Below, piece by piece: positions 1 through 10,933 of a stretch of DNA of 64,000 nucleotides. Source of the stretch: Austropuccinia psidii (Eukaryota; Basidiomycota; Pucciniomycetes; Pucciniales; Sphaerophragmiaceae); assembly GCA_023105745.1 (NCBI GenBank), contig JALGQZ010000004.1, positions 8,753,951 through 8,817,950 on the forward strand. The letters are read 5' to 3'. Each line of letters begins with the position of its first letter. Within the stretch, counting starts at the first letter, position 1. Below the pieces are notes generated by a model. It saw nothing but the letters and a program-made list of their open reading frames with translations. It was not told the DNA's origin and made no database searches. A program made the translations under genes and the position numbers.

Positions 1-598
1 ACTTATTGTTTCATAGTCAAACCTTACACTGCCCCTCCTAAAATACTGAACAAAATCATCCTTGGAGCTCACAAACCAAAATAAAATTAGTAAGTGGCTT
101 TACAACTGTAGAAGACAAAATTCAGCAGTCTCAGATTATACCTATTCAATATATAATAATAAAAAAAAAAGTCAGTAATTTGGTTAATTTTTAGATTTAA
201 TGAAATACTTGTCTTTTTAATTTTAACTTTTTTAGTTGGATTGAGGTGAGTTGTTTCTTCTTGGTTAAAAGTCCTTTTGTAAGATGGTTTTTTTAAGGTG
301 TTCTGCAAAATTTGATGAGTATTGATCAAGGTAATTTTGTCAAGGTAAAGTTATCATAGACTAAAATAATTTTCTAAATGTTTGTTATTTTTTAAGAGTT
401 TTCAATAATGAGATAAAATAGTATTTGTTAAATTTAAGAGGTAAGATTCTTTGATATTGTATTTTCAAAGGGGTAAGTAATTTTAAGATCTTGATAAATG
501 GTATTAATTCTAATGGATAAAATATTTTAATAGAGTAGTAACCCTACTCTTGGGTTCTGGGTAATTTAATAATCAATTTTTTTAATACTAAGATTCCA
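1..598. other. AT-rich sequence, no gene seen
   Basis: I see no reading frame with protein-like composition, RNA gene or clear repeat here. It may be flanking DNA beyond the LTR of the Y element, but I could not place that boundary. Confidence 0.4.
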
Positions 599-660
599 CT
601 GAGCTTAGCTACTGGGCAATCTTTAACACTGTACTTCTGCTGAGCTTAGCTACTGGACAA
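599..660. repeat. Two direct copies of a 21-bp motif
   Basis: Positions 599-619 and 640-660 carry the same motif, CTGAGCTTAGCTACTGG followed by RCAA, differing at one base. They lie close to where the 3' edge of the Y LTR is expected. Their role is unknown. Confidence 0.7.
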
Positions 661-1879
661 GTAAATTCACTATGATTCTCTGGACTACCTCCCAGGTGAG
701 GGATGAATTATTCCTATGCCTCTACTGTGCAGGGGATATAATGTGCATGGGGGACTTTGAAATTTGGTGGAAGAGAGCCCCTCTATTTATATCTTTTAGG
801 AGCCCAGGGGGCCCTGCATGTGATCTGGCTTTTTCCACTTTAATTCCTTTTGATTTCATCATGTGACTCCATTTTTGGTTAGCACCTTTCTTGCATGGGC
901 AAGGTGATTTAAGATTTGGTGATAATTTTTTCTCTGCACAGCCTCCATTCATCACATGATGGTTTTTTGGTGAACTAATTATGATGTGATATTCTTGGAT
1001 TTTAGGTCCATGCATGAGGTGATTTCATTTTGGCTGAGGATTTTTCTTGTGCATAGCATTTTTTTCTGTCACATGATATTCTGTTGGTGGGTGCAGTATC
1101 ATATGACAACCTTATATTTACTTTGAATATGTCACTTTTAGGCTTGGTAGAAGTGGCTGTGTAATTAATGCAGGTTTCCTGGCTGTGTTTCTTCTTTCAA
1201 AATTTAAAATAAGGTCAGGTGATAATTCCTTTCACTGATGAATTAACTGTTTTTTGGATATGATGTGATTTTTGAGTTTAACACATGCTGTGCATGGTCA
1301 TGTGGTTGAGGTTTGATTAAAATTGTGTACTACATGCAGCTTGTTGTAACTAGCTTTGATTTGCATCAGGTGATGAGTGGTGTGAATAATTTTGATTCTG
1401 TTTTAAGGTTTGAAGTGGGGTTACTGTGGACATAAGATAAGGTACTCCTGTGGCTGTGTTGGAAATGTATTTCAGGAATTCCATGGGGCTGGGCTTTGCA
1501 TTATGTGACTTTGAATGCAAGTTGGCTGTGTATCTAATGCATGTGTCATTTTCATGCTGCAGGAGTCCTGTGGCTATAGAGTGGTGTAAAGCTGGGTGGG
1601 GTGTGTAATTTAAAGGGTGGTACCTTATTTGTTGTAACTATTTGAATATATTTAACTGGACTTTTACATATGCATAATGAAATTGAATAATTTATTTAAA
1701 CACATACACTGCCCTTTGGTGCCTGTGCCATGGTTTTATAAGTTAAATCTAGCTTTTTGCTGTAAAATTGACCTTTTGGTGTAACATTTGAGTGTAAGTC
1801 TGCCTGTAGGCTGTAATTACTGCTGTTATGGGGTACTATAAGCTTGAGCCTGGTGAAAATAAAATGGTATGGAATACCA
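661..1879 (-). repeat. Candidate 3' LTR of element Y
   Basis: On the minus strand the segment begins with TGGTATTCC immediately after a purine tract, as an LTR should. It contains a good TATA box at 791-783, and it is less AT-rich than its surroundings. The far edge is not defined; no second copy lies in the window to fix it, so the 661 boundary is a guess. Confidence 0.5.
783..791 (-). promoter_or_regulatory. TATA box in the candidate Y LTR
   Basis: The minus strand reads TATAAATAG followed by AGGGGCTCTC. This is a near-consensus TATA box about 1.09 kb into the LTR from its 1879 end. Confidence 0.5.
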
Positions 1880-1880
1880 A

Positions 1881-1892
1881 ATCCCCCTCTCC
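1881..1892 (-). other. Polypurine tract of element Y
   Basis: The minus strand reads GGAGAGGGGGAT directly before the putative LTR start TGGTATTCC. That is the position where plus-strand DNA synthesis is primed in LTR elements. Confidence 0.55.
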
Positions 1893-1993
1893 ATTTAATT
1901 CTGTCCCCAGCATTCCAGGTGAGAGCTCCCTATTAATCATCTGATTCTGTTGTTTCCTCCAACACCTCTTCCTCATTTATTGGTTCATCTTCT

Positions 1994-2615
1994 TCACTTT
2001 GTTCTTCTTCTGTGTCTTCTTTTTGTGTCCATCCACTTTCCTCTTGGGTAAAACCTCTTGAATTTATATGCTTCAAATATTCTTGCTAATTCTGTTCCAA
2101 ACTCTGGCCCCCCAGCAACAGTTACTTCTTTTGGTGAGACATACCTGCATATCCATTCTGAGGTGAACCATTCTGCAACTGCTTTTTCTGTTAATTTGAC
2201 TAGTCCAACTGTTTCTGGCAATCGTGAAAAATCATCTCTGGCGCCAACTTTCAAAGATTGTTGATGATGCTGTAGATTTTCCTTGTTCCCTTTGTAAGTT
2301 TTTACTTCTCTTTTTGCTGGCTAGGCGAGATTGAACCCATTTCTTGAGTGATTTCTTCATTCCTTCCCACCAAAATCTTGCTTTAATTCTTCTATAAGTT
2401 TCATTTTCCCCTCTGTGGCCGATGCCTTCATAAAGTGACTTTGAAATAAAGCTTTGAAGTCTTTGACTTGATATCACCAATTGAGGGGTAGGGTTATTTC
2501 TTCTTTTGAGCTGGCCTTTTTCCAAGAAAAAGCTGGATGAACTTCTTTTTACCCTTCTAAATTCTTCATCTTTACTTGATTGTGGTTTTTTCATTGTACT
2601 TAAGTATTCTTTCAT
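1994..2615 (-). pseudogene. Integrase remnant of element Y
   Basis: Two open pieces in different frames (2615-2232 and 2254-1994). The first holds the zinc-binding region: the His pair is visible around HRGENETYRRI and FWWEGMKK, but the CxxC pair is gone (QSRLASKK). The second starts the catalytic core (ARDDFSRLPETVGLVKLT). The second catalytic Asp, expected in a TVDGG-type block, reads TVAGGPEFGTEL. Directly after this the protein jumps to a C-terminal FYPRGKW motif, so most of the core, including the catalytic Glu region, is missing. It cannot be an active integrase. Confidence 0.85.
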
Positions 2616-2621
2616 TCTATT

Positions 2622-3446
2622 CTAAAATCCTTCTTGTTTGGTTGGTACTTGTATTCCTGAAAAATGGAGTGAATTTACATTCTTAGCCCCAAATCCAGGT
2701 TGTTGCTTGATCCAATCTTCTTCTTCATAAAATTCTGGTGCATCTTTATCTTCTTCTTCTGAGTTTTTTGGTCTTCTGGATAGCCCATCTGGCATAGTGA
2801 ATGTCTTCCCTGGTTTGTGTACCAAATAAAAGGAAAATAGTTGAATGAACGCCACCCATCTTGTCATGGGGACATTGGGTAAGCAAGGGGTGTTGATCAT
2901 TTCAATCAAGACCTTGGCATCAACTTGTAATTCAAAATGTTGTCCTCAAAGTATTGTCTGAAGCTTCTTGAGAATTCTTGCAACTCCACAGAATTCCAAT
3001 TTGGGTTGTGAGTATTTTTATTCTAATTTTGAAAAATTTATTGATTCATATAATACTGGTCTGTCTTTTCCTTCTTTATCTTCTTGAGTGAGTACTGCTC
3101 CTGCACAAATGTAGCTTGAATCTACTTCTATCTTAATTTTTCCTGCTCCTTTGTCATAATCCAATTTCTTGAGGGTTATTTCTTCTCCAACTATTCTTCT
3201 GAGCTAATGGAAAGCTTCTTCATATTTTTGATCCCGGTCTCAGTCAACATCTTCTCTGGTGAGCCTTCTGAGTGGTGATTCAGCTTGTGAGAAGTTTTCA
3301 ATGAACATCCTTACATAGGCACAAACTCCAAGAAATCCCTTTATTTCCTTCTTGTTAAGAGGTATTGGCCAATTTTGAATTTTGTTGATATTTTGTTTTG
3401 AAATTGTTCTTCCTTTAAATGATACAAAATGCCCTACTATGTCCAA
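2622..3446 (-). pseudogene. RT connection and RNase H remnant of element Y
   Basis: The piece 3446-3240 encodes the end of RT and the thumb/connection (ISKQNINKIQNWP, GFLGVCAYVRMFIENFSQ). The sequence then runs through stops with RNase H motifs still readable: EVDSSYICAGAVLTQED around 3130-3080 and KYSQPKLEFCGVARILKK near 3000. The piece 2909-2622 gives IEMINTPCLPN, PGKTFTMPDGLSRRPK and an acidic tail, the standard RNase H to integrase linker. Several stops are scattered between these blocks. Confidence 0.85.
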
Positions 3447-3498
3447 AGCTGGAACACAGCATGCAAAATTTAATCCTGAGATACTAAGTCCTGCTTCT

Positions 3499-4078
3499 TC
3501 AATCCTGAAATAAAACTATTTCTAAGGTTATGGCATATTCCCATATAAATCCTCTTATTGAGGGGATTTCTGGTAGTGTTTCTTGGTTGTAAAGTGATCT
3601 TGGTCCTTTTATTCCTCCATAATCAATAAAAATTCCTACACTTTCTGGTATTTCTTCTTGAAGTATCCAGTCCATTTGGGCTTGGTATACTGCTACTGAG
3701 TTGGTGGCTCCTTGGGGTAGTATTGTGAGTTGCATCCTTCCAAGGGGTGTTTCAAAAGTGGTGAGGGGTATTGTAATGACATCTAATTCTCTTTCATCAT
3801 ATCCTCCCATGATGTCTCCAGGTCCATAGCATGCTCTTCCTGAAAATGCATCTACAAATTCTTCAATACAGGGTGGTAAGCCAGCATCCTTGATGGTGAC
3901 TTTGTTGAGTTCTTGAAGGTCATGGACAATTCTGAGTTTCCCATTTGATTTGGACACACAAAATATTGGGCTTGTGTAGCTTGAAGTGGATTTCTCATAG
4001 AGTCCAGTCCTGATTCTTTCTCTGATTAATTCAGTAAACTGAGGTAAAATTGATTTTGTAATTGGAATTGGTTTCTTC
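3499..4078 (-). pseudogene. Reverse transcriptase remnant of element Y
   Basis: The frame is open from just after a stop at 4080-4078 to 3499. It encodes RT fingers and palm: KSNGKLRIVHDLQELN, then DIMGGYDERELD, GRMQLTILPQGATNSVAVYQAQM, and GIFIDYGGIKGP. The last block is where the catalytic F/YxDD should be; it reads FIDY, so the second Asp is lost. A one-base frameshift near 3505 moves the continuation (ISGLNFACC) into the frame used by the next piece. The family is Ty3-type; the GGYDERELD wording is typical of rust-fungus elements by recollection. Confidence 0.85.
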
Positions 4079-4080
4079 TA

Positions 4081-4918
4081 CCAAGGTTCATGAGGTATTA
4101 CTGGTATTTTGTAAGGTTTTCCATATGAGTGCTTGAGTAATACTCGTTCTTCTTCACAGAAAGCTATTGCTTTTTTCCTTAAGGTATTAAAATGTTTGAG
4201 TAAATTTATTTCTTCATTTGATAACCATCCTGGTGGGGCTAAATTGATTGCTTGCAGTCTTTAATGGGTGACCTTGAAGGTTTCTTGAAATATAGGTGGG
4301 TTGGGTCATAAGGGTGTTTCATAAGGATCTCTTTCCAAAGGTGGTCTTTCCAAAGGTGGGTTAAGGTATTTAGGCATTGGCTCATTGACTGGTCTCACCT
4401 TCTTCAGGACTGATTTATATTTGGCTGCTCAAATTTGGTGATCCATCTTCAATTAGTTATTTTGTTTTTTCTTCTTTCTTTTAATGATTTCTAATAATTT
4501 GCTAGTTTCCTGAAATATTGAGGTCTTCACAATTCTTCTTTCTTCTTTCTTTCATAAAAAATGCAGTTTAAGGTCATACAGGACCTACAACTAGGTGTAT
4601 AACCCCTGTATATTAGGTATACAAGTCCTGCAGTTTAAGTCATGCAAAGACCTCCTGGCCTAATCCAAGGGCTTATCTCGATCCTTGAGCTCCTCTGGGC
4701 TTGATTTTGGATTCCACTTGACTCTTTTTTTATTATTTAATCTTCATGATTCCCACTTGATGCAAGATTCTTCTGGTTGTTTTTTCTTGATAAGCAATTT
4801 TCTTGTTTTAATTGATGGCTTGGAACTCCACTTTGTTCATGCTGGCCAATTTGATAATTCTAAACACCTGTGAAACCCCTTGTTCCTGTTACACAAAGGG
4901 AGCAGTTTATTATCATGC
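4081..4918 (-). other. Upstream part of Y pol, degraded
   Basis: Just upstream of the RT frame a VIPHEPW motif is readable, which normally precedes RT in this family. Beyond about 4150 I can recognise nothing. The segment ends at the outer edge of the LTR of element D, with flank bases CATGC (4914-4918). Confidence 0.45.
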
Positions 4919-6414
4919 TGTCACAGGGGCTGTTGGACAGAAAACAAGAATGGCCTGACACTCAGCAATCAGGGAAGTCACTTTGAAGACTCCAAAGAAT
5001 AAAGAAATGAAAATAAAAAGAATAAATTCCTCTAAGAAATATGCAGGTACAAGAGGAGATTCAATAAGAGGGAAGAGAAGCCAAATGGCCAAAGAGCCAA
5101 CCAAGTAAGTCCTTAATCACTTTTTCAACCTGCCAAAATGAACAATGGAATTAGTAAGGATATGACCACAAAATATCTATTGACAGGTGAGGAAAGAATA
5201 AGAGAGAAGGTGCTAAATGACTGACTTTATAATATCAGTATTCACTTAACAAAATGGTAAGATAAATAAAGATAAAATGAAATCAACGTATATTAATTAA
5301 CTGGGGAAAAACCCCCCAGGGTGGAAAGGGTAGCCGGTATATGTGAAAAGTTGGGAGCTTGAGTTCTTCAGGCTGCAAACCAATCTGTATTGATCCTTGA
5401 GGCTGTATTGATTGTTTTGGTAATTGATACAGCTGTCCAATATTGAAATTGAATGGGGTTGAATGAATTTCCCATGCTTGAAAATGAAATACAGTTCTTG
5501 ATGGATCCAGACTGTATTGAAATGAAGGTGGTTGCCAAGATAAATTGGGTGGAGCTTTGACACTTGACAATTGAATAAATGAATGCATGAATGAATGAAT
5601 GAACTGCCTCTTAAATCCCTTGAGAATTTTTGAACAGTATTGCCTTGGAGGAATACTGTGAATGAAATTATCCAATGACGTCTTGATGGCGTGATTGGTC
5701 TTTGATGCTGAAACACTTGCTCTTGAGCCTTGATGAGTCCTCTGAATGATTGGGTGCCTTGATGAAGTGATGATATGTTGGAATGTTGAAATGACCATTT
5801 CATATTGCCACCATTGAATTGCTGTTGAAAAATGATGCATAATGATATATAACATCATTTATGGCATATTGGTTCATTGGAAAGAAGATTACATCCAAAG
5901 GTCTTGAGATGGAAAGACAGAGGGGAAAAAGATTGATGTGATGGCTTCAGAGCTTTGAAAGGTGTTTCTTGGTCCTTTGGGTTTTTGAGCCAAAAACTGG
6001 CCCAAAGGGTGGGAAAGTGTCTTTTGGACACTTTGCGTCAAAGTGCGCAAAAATGCGCAAAAGTGCACAAATGCGCAAAGTGCACAAAATGCACAAAAAG
6101 TGAACAAAATGCGCAAAAGTGCGCGAATGCGCATTATGAGCCCAAATGGCCAAAAACTGCCATTTGGCCCATTTCCCCTGGTTTTGAGGGAAATGACCAG
6201 AAATACCCATTTGGGCTTAAATTGCTGCTATGGCTTCTGGATTGAGGTGAAGGGCCATGAAGGCCCCAAAACACAAATGGCCATAAATTGTCCATAAGAT
6301 GATGACGTGGCCATATTGGCCACTGGTGATGGATATGGCCAATTGGTCATAAAAGGACTGTGGCTTGATATACCATATGGGGATCCAAGGAGGTGAATTG
6401 CCATGGTTGTGACA
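4919..6414 (-). repeat. 3' LTR of element D
   Basis: 1496 bp, starting TGTCACAGGGGC and ending TTGTGACA on the plus strand. It matches 13003-14450 along its whole length with point changes and indels, including an extra tract of ATGAATGA repeats near 5580-5600. Short open frames inside it are not genes: they occur in both LTRs and have no protein-like homology that I recognise. Confidence 0.93.
6034..6135 (+). repeat. GCGCAAA array in the 3' LTR of D
   Basis: About ten imperfect copies of a 9-11 bp motif of the form TGCGCAAAA, some changed to TGCACAAA. The matching block of the other LTR is 14098-14172 with fewer copies, so copy number differs between the two LTRs. Confidence 0.75.
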
Positions 6415-6428
6415 GTACCCCCCACCTT
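6415..6428 (-). other. Polypurine tract of element D
   Basis: The minus strand reads AAGGTGGGGGGTAC and abuts the TGTCACAACC start of the 3' LTR. This is the expected plus-strand primer position. Confidence 0.75.
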
Positions 6429-6679
6429 GAAATGGTGAGCTCCTGAGCACCAATACAAGGTGAAGCCTGTTGAGGCTAATGGAAAGGATTGAGAGTGGGA
6501 TAGAGGAGAGTTCTTTCAAGAGGAAAATAAAAGAACAACTGATATTAAAAATTTGTCATATGACGCAGGACTTGCTTGACCTTCTTTTGACATTGGCTTC
6601 ATGATTTGATGATGTTGTAATGAATGAATATTTTTTGAGGGCAATTTTTGATATGATAAAATGAAAGTGAAAATAAAAT

Positions 6680-7212
6680 TTCATATAAAGAATGAAAATG
6701 AAAATAAAAGAAAGAGAAAAACAAAAAAGAAAAATGAATTGAATTTTGGGAAGGTTCCAATCTTCATCACAGAGGTTGATAGCTGATTTTGAAATTGGCC
6801 AAGGACCTGGAAAGAGAAATTTGATGTCAGGTGCTCACAAAGTGGCCAAGGTGATGTTTTGGCAAGATTGTAGACCCCTGTGGGAAGTGGGCACCAGGAG
6901 AGGAACTTACTTTTGGTAGTTACCACTCCCACCAGTGCCATAAAAATAAAAAAAAATGTTGAAGGAATGAATTTAAATTTTGAAGTCTTGGAAATGAATT
7001 AAAAAGTGAATGGCCTATTGTCCCAAGTGAAAATGGCCATAAGGTTGGAAATGAAGTTGAATGCCATGCCAAGATCTGTGTCCAAAATTGCAAAGTGCTC
7101 ACAGAGTGGCCATGGTGATTCTTACAACAAAAAGAAGAGTAGAATACCCCTAAAGGTGCATACCAGGAGTGGGACTTACTTTTGGTGATTCTTCTCCCCA
7201 CCAAGAACCATA
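6680..7212 (-). repeat. Duplicated 3' UTR block of element D
   Basis: Two diverged direct copies with a period of about 264 bp. For example GTGCTCACA-AGTGGCCA occurs at 6831 and 7095, and an ACTTACTTTTGGT block occurs near 6905 and 7170. They lie between the end of pol and the polypurine tract. They are non-coding as far as I can see. Confidence 0.7.
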
Positions 7213-7217
7213 AGAAA

Positions 7218-9587
7218 TCAAGCTTTTGAAGAATTGGGCCCAGGCTTGTCAGGAGTTTCTGGGTCTTGACTGAAACCTTTCCATTCCACCAGATACCATA
7301 ATTTTCCTCTCTTGAGCTTTGAGTCTAGTATTTGAGAGACTTCCCATTCCTCTTCTTCTTCAATGATGATTGGAGGAGGAGGCTCTTGGTGCCTATTTGG
7401 GATTGTTGATGTCTTGAGTGGTTCTAAGAGTGAAATATGGAAGACTGGGTGGATGGACTTCCATTGAGATGGAAGCTTGAGGTGGTAGGCATGAGTGTTG
7501 ACTTTCTTCAAGATTGGAAAAGGACCCAGCCATCTTTCACACAGTTTTTTGGTGGGTCTAGTTGATTTGATGTTCTTGGAAGAAAGCCATACCATGTCAC
7601 CAGGATTGAAAACAGGTGGACTTGCTCTACTTTTATCTGCATACCTCTTAAACCTGTTTATGGAAAATTCAAGTTCTCTCTTGACATCTTGCTGTAATGA
7701 TTGGATTTTTGTTGATAACTTTCCAGAAGGAGTATCTTGAGTAATGTGAACTGAGTCAAAATATGGATCTCTTCCATAAACAGTGAAAAAAGGTGATTGT
7801 TTTGTTGAAGAGTGGTCAGAGTTATTGTAGGAAAATTCAGCCAGAGGGAGCCCAGTGTTCCAATCATCTTGATGATAACTGACATAAATCCAAAGGTACT
7901 GTTCTAATACTTGATTTGCCCTCTCTGTCTGTCCATCAGTTTCTGGATGATAAGCAGTTGACAGATCTCTTGAAATCTTGAGCTGCTGAAAAAGATTGGT
8001 CCAAAAGGAAGAAACAAAAAGAGAACCTCTAACACTAAAAATTCTTGAAGGAAGGCCATTATTTGAGAAAATATTCTTGATGAACAAATGGGCCAAATCT
8101 AATGAAGTGATTGAAGCTATTGTTGGAAGAAAAACTGCCATTTTTGAGAATCTGTCCACTATGACAAGGATTGAGTGAAAGGAATTGGACAGTGGCAATT
8201 GAGTGATGAAATCCATTGAAAGACAAATCCAAGGACCACTTGGAATTGGAAGAGGCTTGAGGAGTCCAAACTTCCTGTGATGAATATTTTTGTTTCTTGA
8301 ACACTGTTGATAGGATGATACATAATCCTTGATAAATTGAGTCATGCCAGACCAGTGGAAATCCCGCTTGACAAGTTTGAGAGTCTTCTCTTGGCCAGGG
8401 TGTCCAGCTAGAGGAGATTCATGCCAATTTTGAAGTATATTGAGTTGAATTGTGGGGTCATTTGGGACCACCACCTGATCTTTGAAAAGGAGAAGTTTGG
8501 AAGAGGAATCAAGAGAATAATCTTGGACAGATTTACCTTTACCCAAATCTTCAAGGACACTCCTATATTGAGGGTCTTGCCACACTGCCTTCTGAATTGA
8601 ATCAATCAAATTTGAAAATGAATCCACCTTGACTGCAATGAACTTTGAGGCTTGGATTTCATCTTGCTTGATTATCTTCTGATAGTTCATTGGATTCTTG
8701 CTGATGAAATCCTCCCCCCTCTCTGGGTAAACGTCGTCCCAATGTGACAAGGCATCTGGAAGGGTGGCCAATTGGCCAGGGCAATAAGTGATTGAGAAAT
8801 GGAATTCAGATAAAAATTTGGCCCAGCCGGCTTGACGGCGAGTGAGAATCTTGGAAGACATAAAATATTCAAGATATGAATGATCGGTGAGAACTTTAAA
8901 AGGGGAAGAGATTGAAAGAAGGAAAGCTCTCCAGGGCTTGAGAGCCCAGACTATGCCGAGGAGTTCCTTGTCATGAATCTCATAATTGAGCACAGCTGGG
9001 AGAAGCTTGCGGCTATCAAATGCAATGGCATGTTTTCCTGAGTCAGAGACCTGACTCAGTACAGCACCCAAGGCATAATCTGATGCATCGGTCTCTACAA
9101 TGGTGGGTAGAGAAGGATTGAAATGAGAAAGGATTGGAGCAGTGGTGAATGCCTCTTTGAGTTGATGAAACTGTCTAAGAGCTTCCTCATTCAGGGGCAA
9201 ACGGGAATCTTTCTTGAGGAAACTTGTGAGTGAACTAATTTTCTTTGAATAATTCTTGATGAAACGGCGGTAGAAATTGGCAAAGCCAAGGAATGATTGA
9301 AGAGCCTTGAGGTTTCTTGGAGGTGGCCAATTGAGAACTTTCTGGACTTTTGCTTGGTCCATCTTGAGGCCTTCAGAAAAAACAACATAACCTAAATACT
9401 CTACACTAGAAACATGGAAGAGGCATTTGGATGCCTTAGCAAAGAGGTTATTGGCTCTGAGTCTGGAAAGAACAGTGGACACATGAGTGACATGTTCTTC
9501 CTCAGATTTGGAAAAGACCATAATGTTAGCCAAATAAACCACAACATAAACATCACGAAGATCATAAAAAATATCATTGACAAGATT
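7218..9587 (-). pseudogene. D pol, 3' part: RT end, RNase H, integrase, chromodomain
   Basis: Open for about 790 codons after the stop at 9590-9588, in the same frame as the upstream pol piece. Near the start the RT active-site box, expected as YLDD, reads YLAN, so both catalytic Asp are lost. RNase H follows with ETDASDYALGAVLSQ, HDKELLGIVWALK and LTDHSYLEYF. Integrase: the HHCC zinc finger has lost its first Cys (SYQQC). The first catalytic Asp is present (LSMDFITQLP), the second is Val (FSVRGSLFV), and the Glu remains (DGQTERANQ). The C-terminus has the GPFPILKK and HPVFHISLLEP blocks, an acidic EEEEEWEV run and a chromodomain start (GKLWYLVEWKGFSQDPE). The chromodomain then jumps to PDKPGPN, missing about 30 residues of its second half. 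Confidence 0.95.
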
Positions 9588-10544
9588 TTAAAAAGAAGCC
9601 GGAGCATTGGTAAGCCCAAATGGAATAACCAAGTACTCATAACTACCATATTTGGTTCTAAAACAAGTCAAATGTTCATCACCTTCCTTGATTCTGAGCA
9701 GGTTATATGCCCCACGCAAATCAATCTTGGAGAAGATAGAAGAACCATTGAAAACAGTGAGAAGCTGATTCATAGGAGGAACAGGATACTTGTCCTTCCT
9801 AGTAACAGCATTGAGTTTGCGGTAATAAACACACAAACGGAGGCCACCATCTTTCTTTTTGACAAAAAGAACAGGTGCTCCTGTAGAAGAGGAGCTTGGC
9901 CGGATGAAACCTTTCTCTACATTCTCTGAAATGTAAGCCCTGAGTGTATCTGACTCTTGGTTTGATAAAGAGTAGATCACCCCAACTGCAGGTAGAGACC
10001 CCTCCAGCTCAATATGATGATCACAGGCGTGGTGAGGAGGAAGTTTCTCTGCTTTCACCTTGGAGAATACATCCAAGTATTGGTGATAAACAGAAGGAAC
10101 AACCTTCATCACGGTTTCTATTTCTTCTGGCTCTTCCTCTTCATCCCACAACTCCTCCAGGGAATCATGATAAGATGAAGGAGGAAGGTCCATATTCCCA
10201 AAGAAGAGATGAAGTGAAGATACAGAATTATCTTCTCCAACATCTTGAATCTCTTTGAAGACTTCATCTCTAGATGATAGTAATGACTGATGGGAATTAA
10301 GGGAAGGAATATGGACAGAAGACGGAAATGATGGTGTTCTAGAATCACCAACCAGAGCTGCACATGATTTGGCAGAAGCAAAGTCATTACTAAAGGAAAT
10401 TGAAGGATCATTATAGTCCTTATGATCAGAATTAAAGGTGATCAATCCTTGCCTCCAATCAATAAACGGATTAAAATGATTAAGAAAGTCAAAGCCCAAT
10501 ATGAGTTCTTCTCCCTTGGGAGTATCAATGACTAAAAAGTCCAA
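9588..10544 (-). pseudogene. D pol, 5' part: protease end and RT fingers/palm
   Basis: A 318-codon open frame ending in a TAA (9590-9588) that interrupts RT right after GLTNAPASF; the same frame continues after it. It starts inside the protease ([19 protein letters not shown]), passes an acidic linker ([12 protein letters not shown]), and then shows [42 protein letters not shown] (the usual DYRKLN has become YYRKLN), [19 protein letters not shown], and [15 protein letters not shown]. The first codon (TTG) is simply where the frame opens after a shift from the protease frame, so it is not a real start. Confidence 0.95.
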
Positions 10545-10933
10545 TCAAAGCTTGGGAAGGAAGGGAGCTCAACCATATATTTAGTATGGTGAGTCACAAA
10601 TAAAGAAGGAGACTCAGAGGAGTCTAAAATGATGAGGGGAATCTTCTCTGGAAGTTCTGATGTAGTCAATGAATACTTGTGAACAAACTGCTTTGCAATA
10701 ATGGAGTTGGTAGCACCAGAATCAATGAGAATACTGTAAAAAACATCAGAAAGAGAAGAAAAAACAAAAAATTTAAGAGAATTCTTGACACCAGTATTCA
10801 GAATGCACAATTGTGCTCTGGAAGGAAAACTGTGAAGACCATTGAACACAACATGATCTTCACTCAGGCTTTTCCCTGGCTGGGAAATTTGCCTGACGGT
10901 TGGGTAAGCTTGTTTTGAGGCCTTTTGAAACAA
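10532..10933 (-). pseudogene. D aspartic protease
   Basis: The retropepsin active-site motif ILIDSGATNSII is plain near the middle, followed by LPEKIPLIILDSSESPS. The frame ends at 10532 after FPSFDWTF, while the rest of the protease is read in another frame from 10544, so a frameshift separates the two. It overlaps the end of gag by about 70 nt in a different frame. This could be the ancestral gag-pol frame relation or decay. Confidence 0.85.

Larger units (their letters stand above)
599..4918 (-). mobile_element. Decayed Ty3-type LTR retrotransposon Y (3' part)
   Basis: On the minus strand the order is RT (4078-3499), RNase H (about 3446-2622), integrase (2615-1994), a purine-rich tract (1892-1881) and a candidate 3' LTR. 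This is the Ty3/gypsy order (RT-RH-IN). The coding frame is broken by several stops and frameshifts and by a deletion inside integrase, so it is dead. The 5' side is cut where the LTR of element D begins at 4919. Gag and protease are not recognisable. Family identity (a rust-fungus lineage) rests on recollection of similar predicted proteins. Confidence 0.85.

Noticed and set aside
5283..6519. Overlapping open frames of 80-190 codons in the 3' LTR of D (and 13378-14514 in the other LTR)
   Set aside because: They lie wholly in LTR sequence, occur in several frames at once, and show no domain.
7495..8178. Plus-strand frames of 60-81 codons within D pol
   Set aside because: They are antisense shadows of the RNase H/integrase frame.
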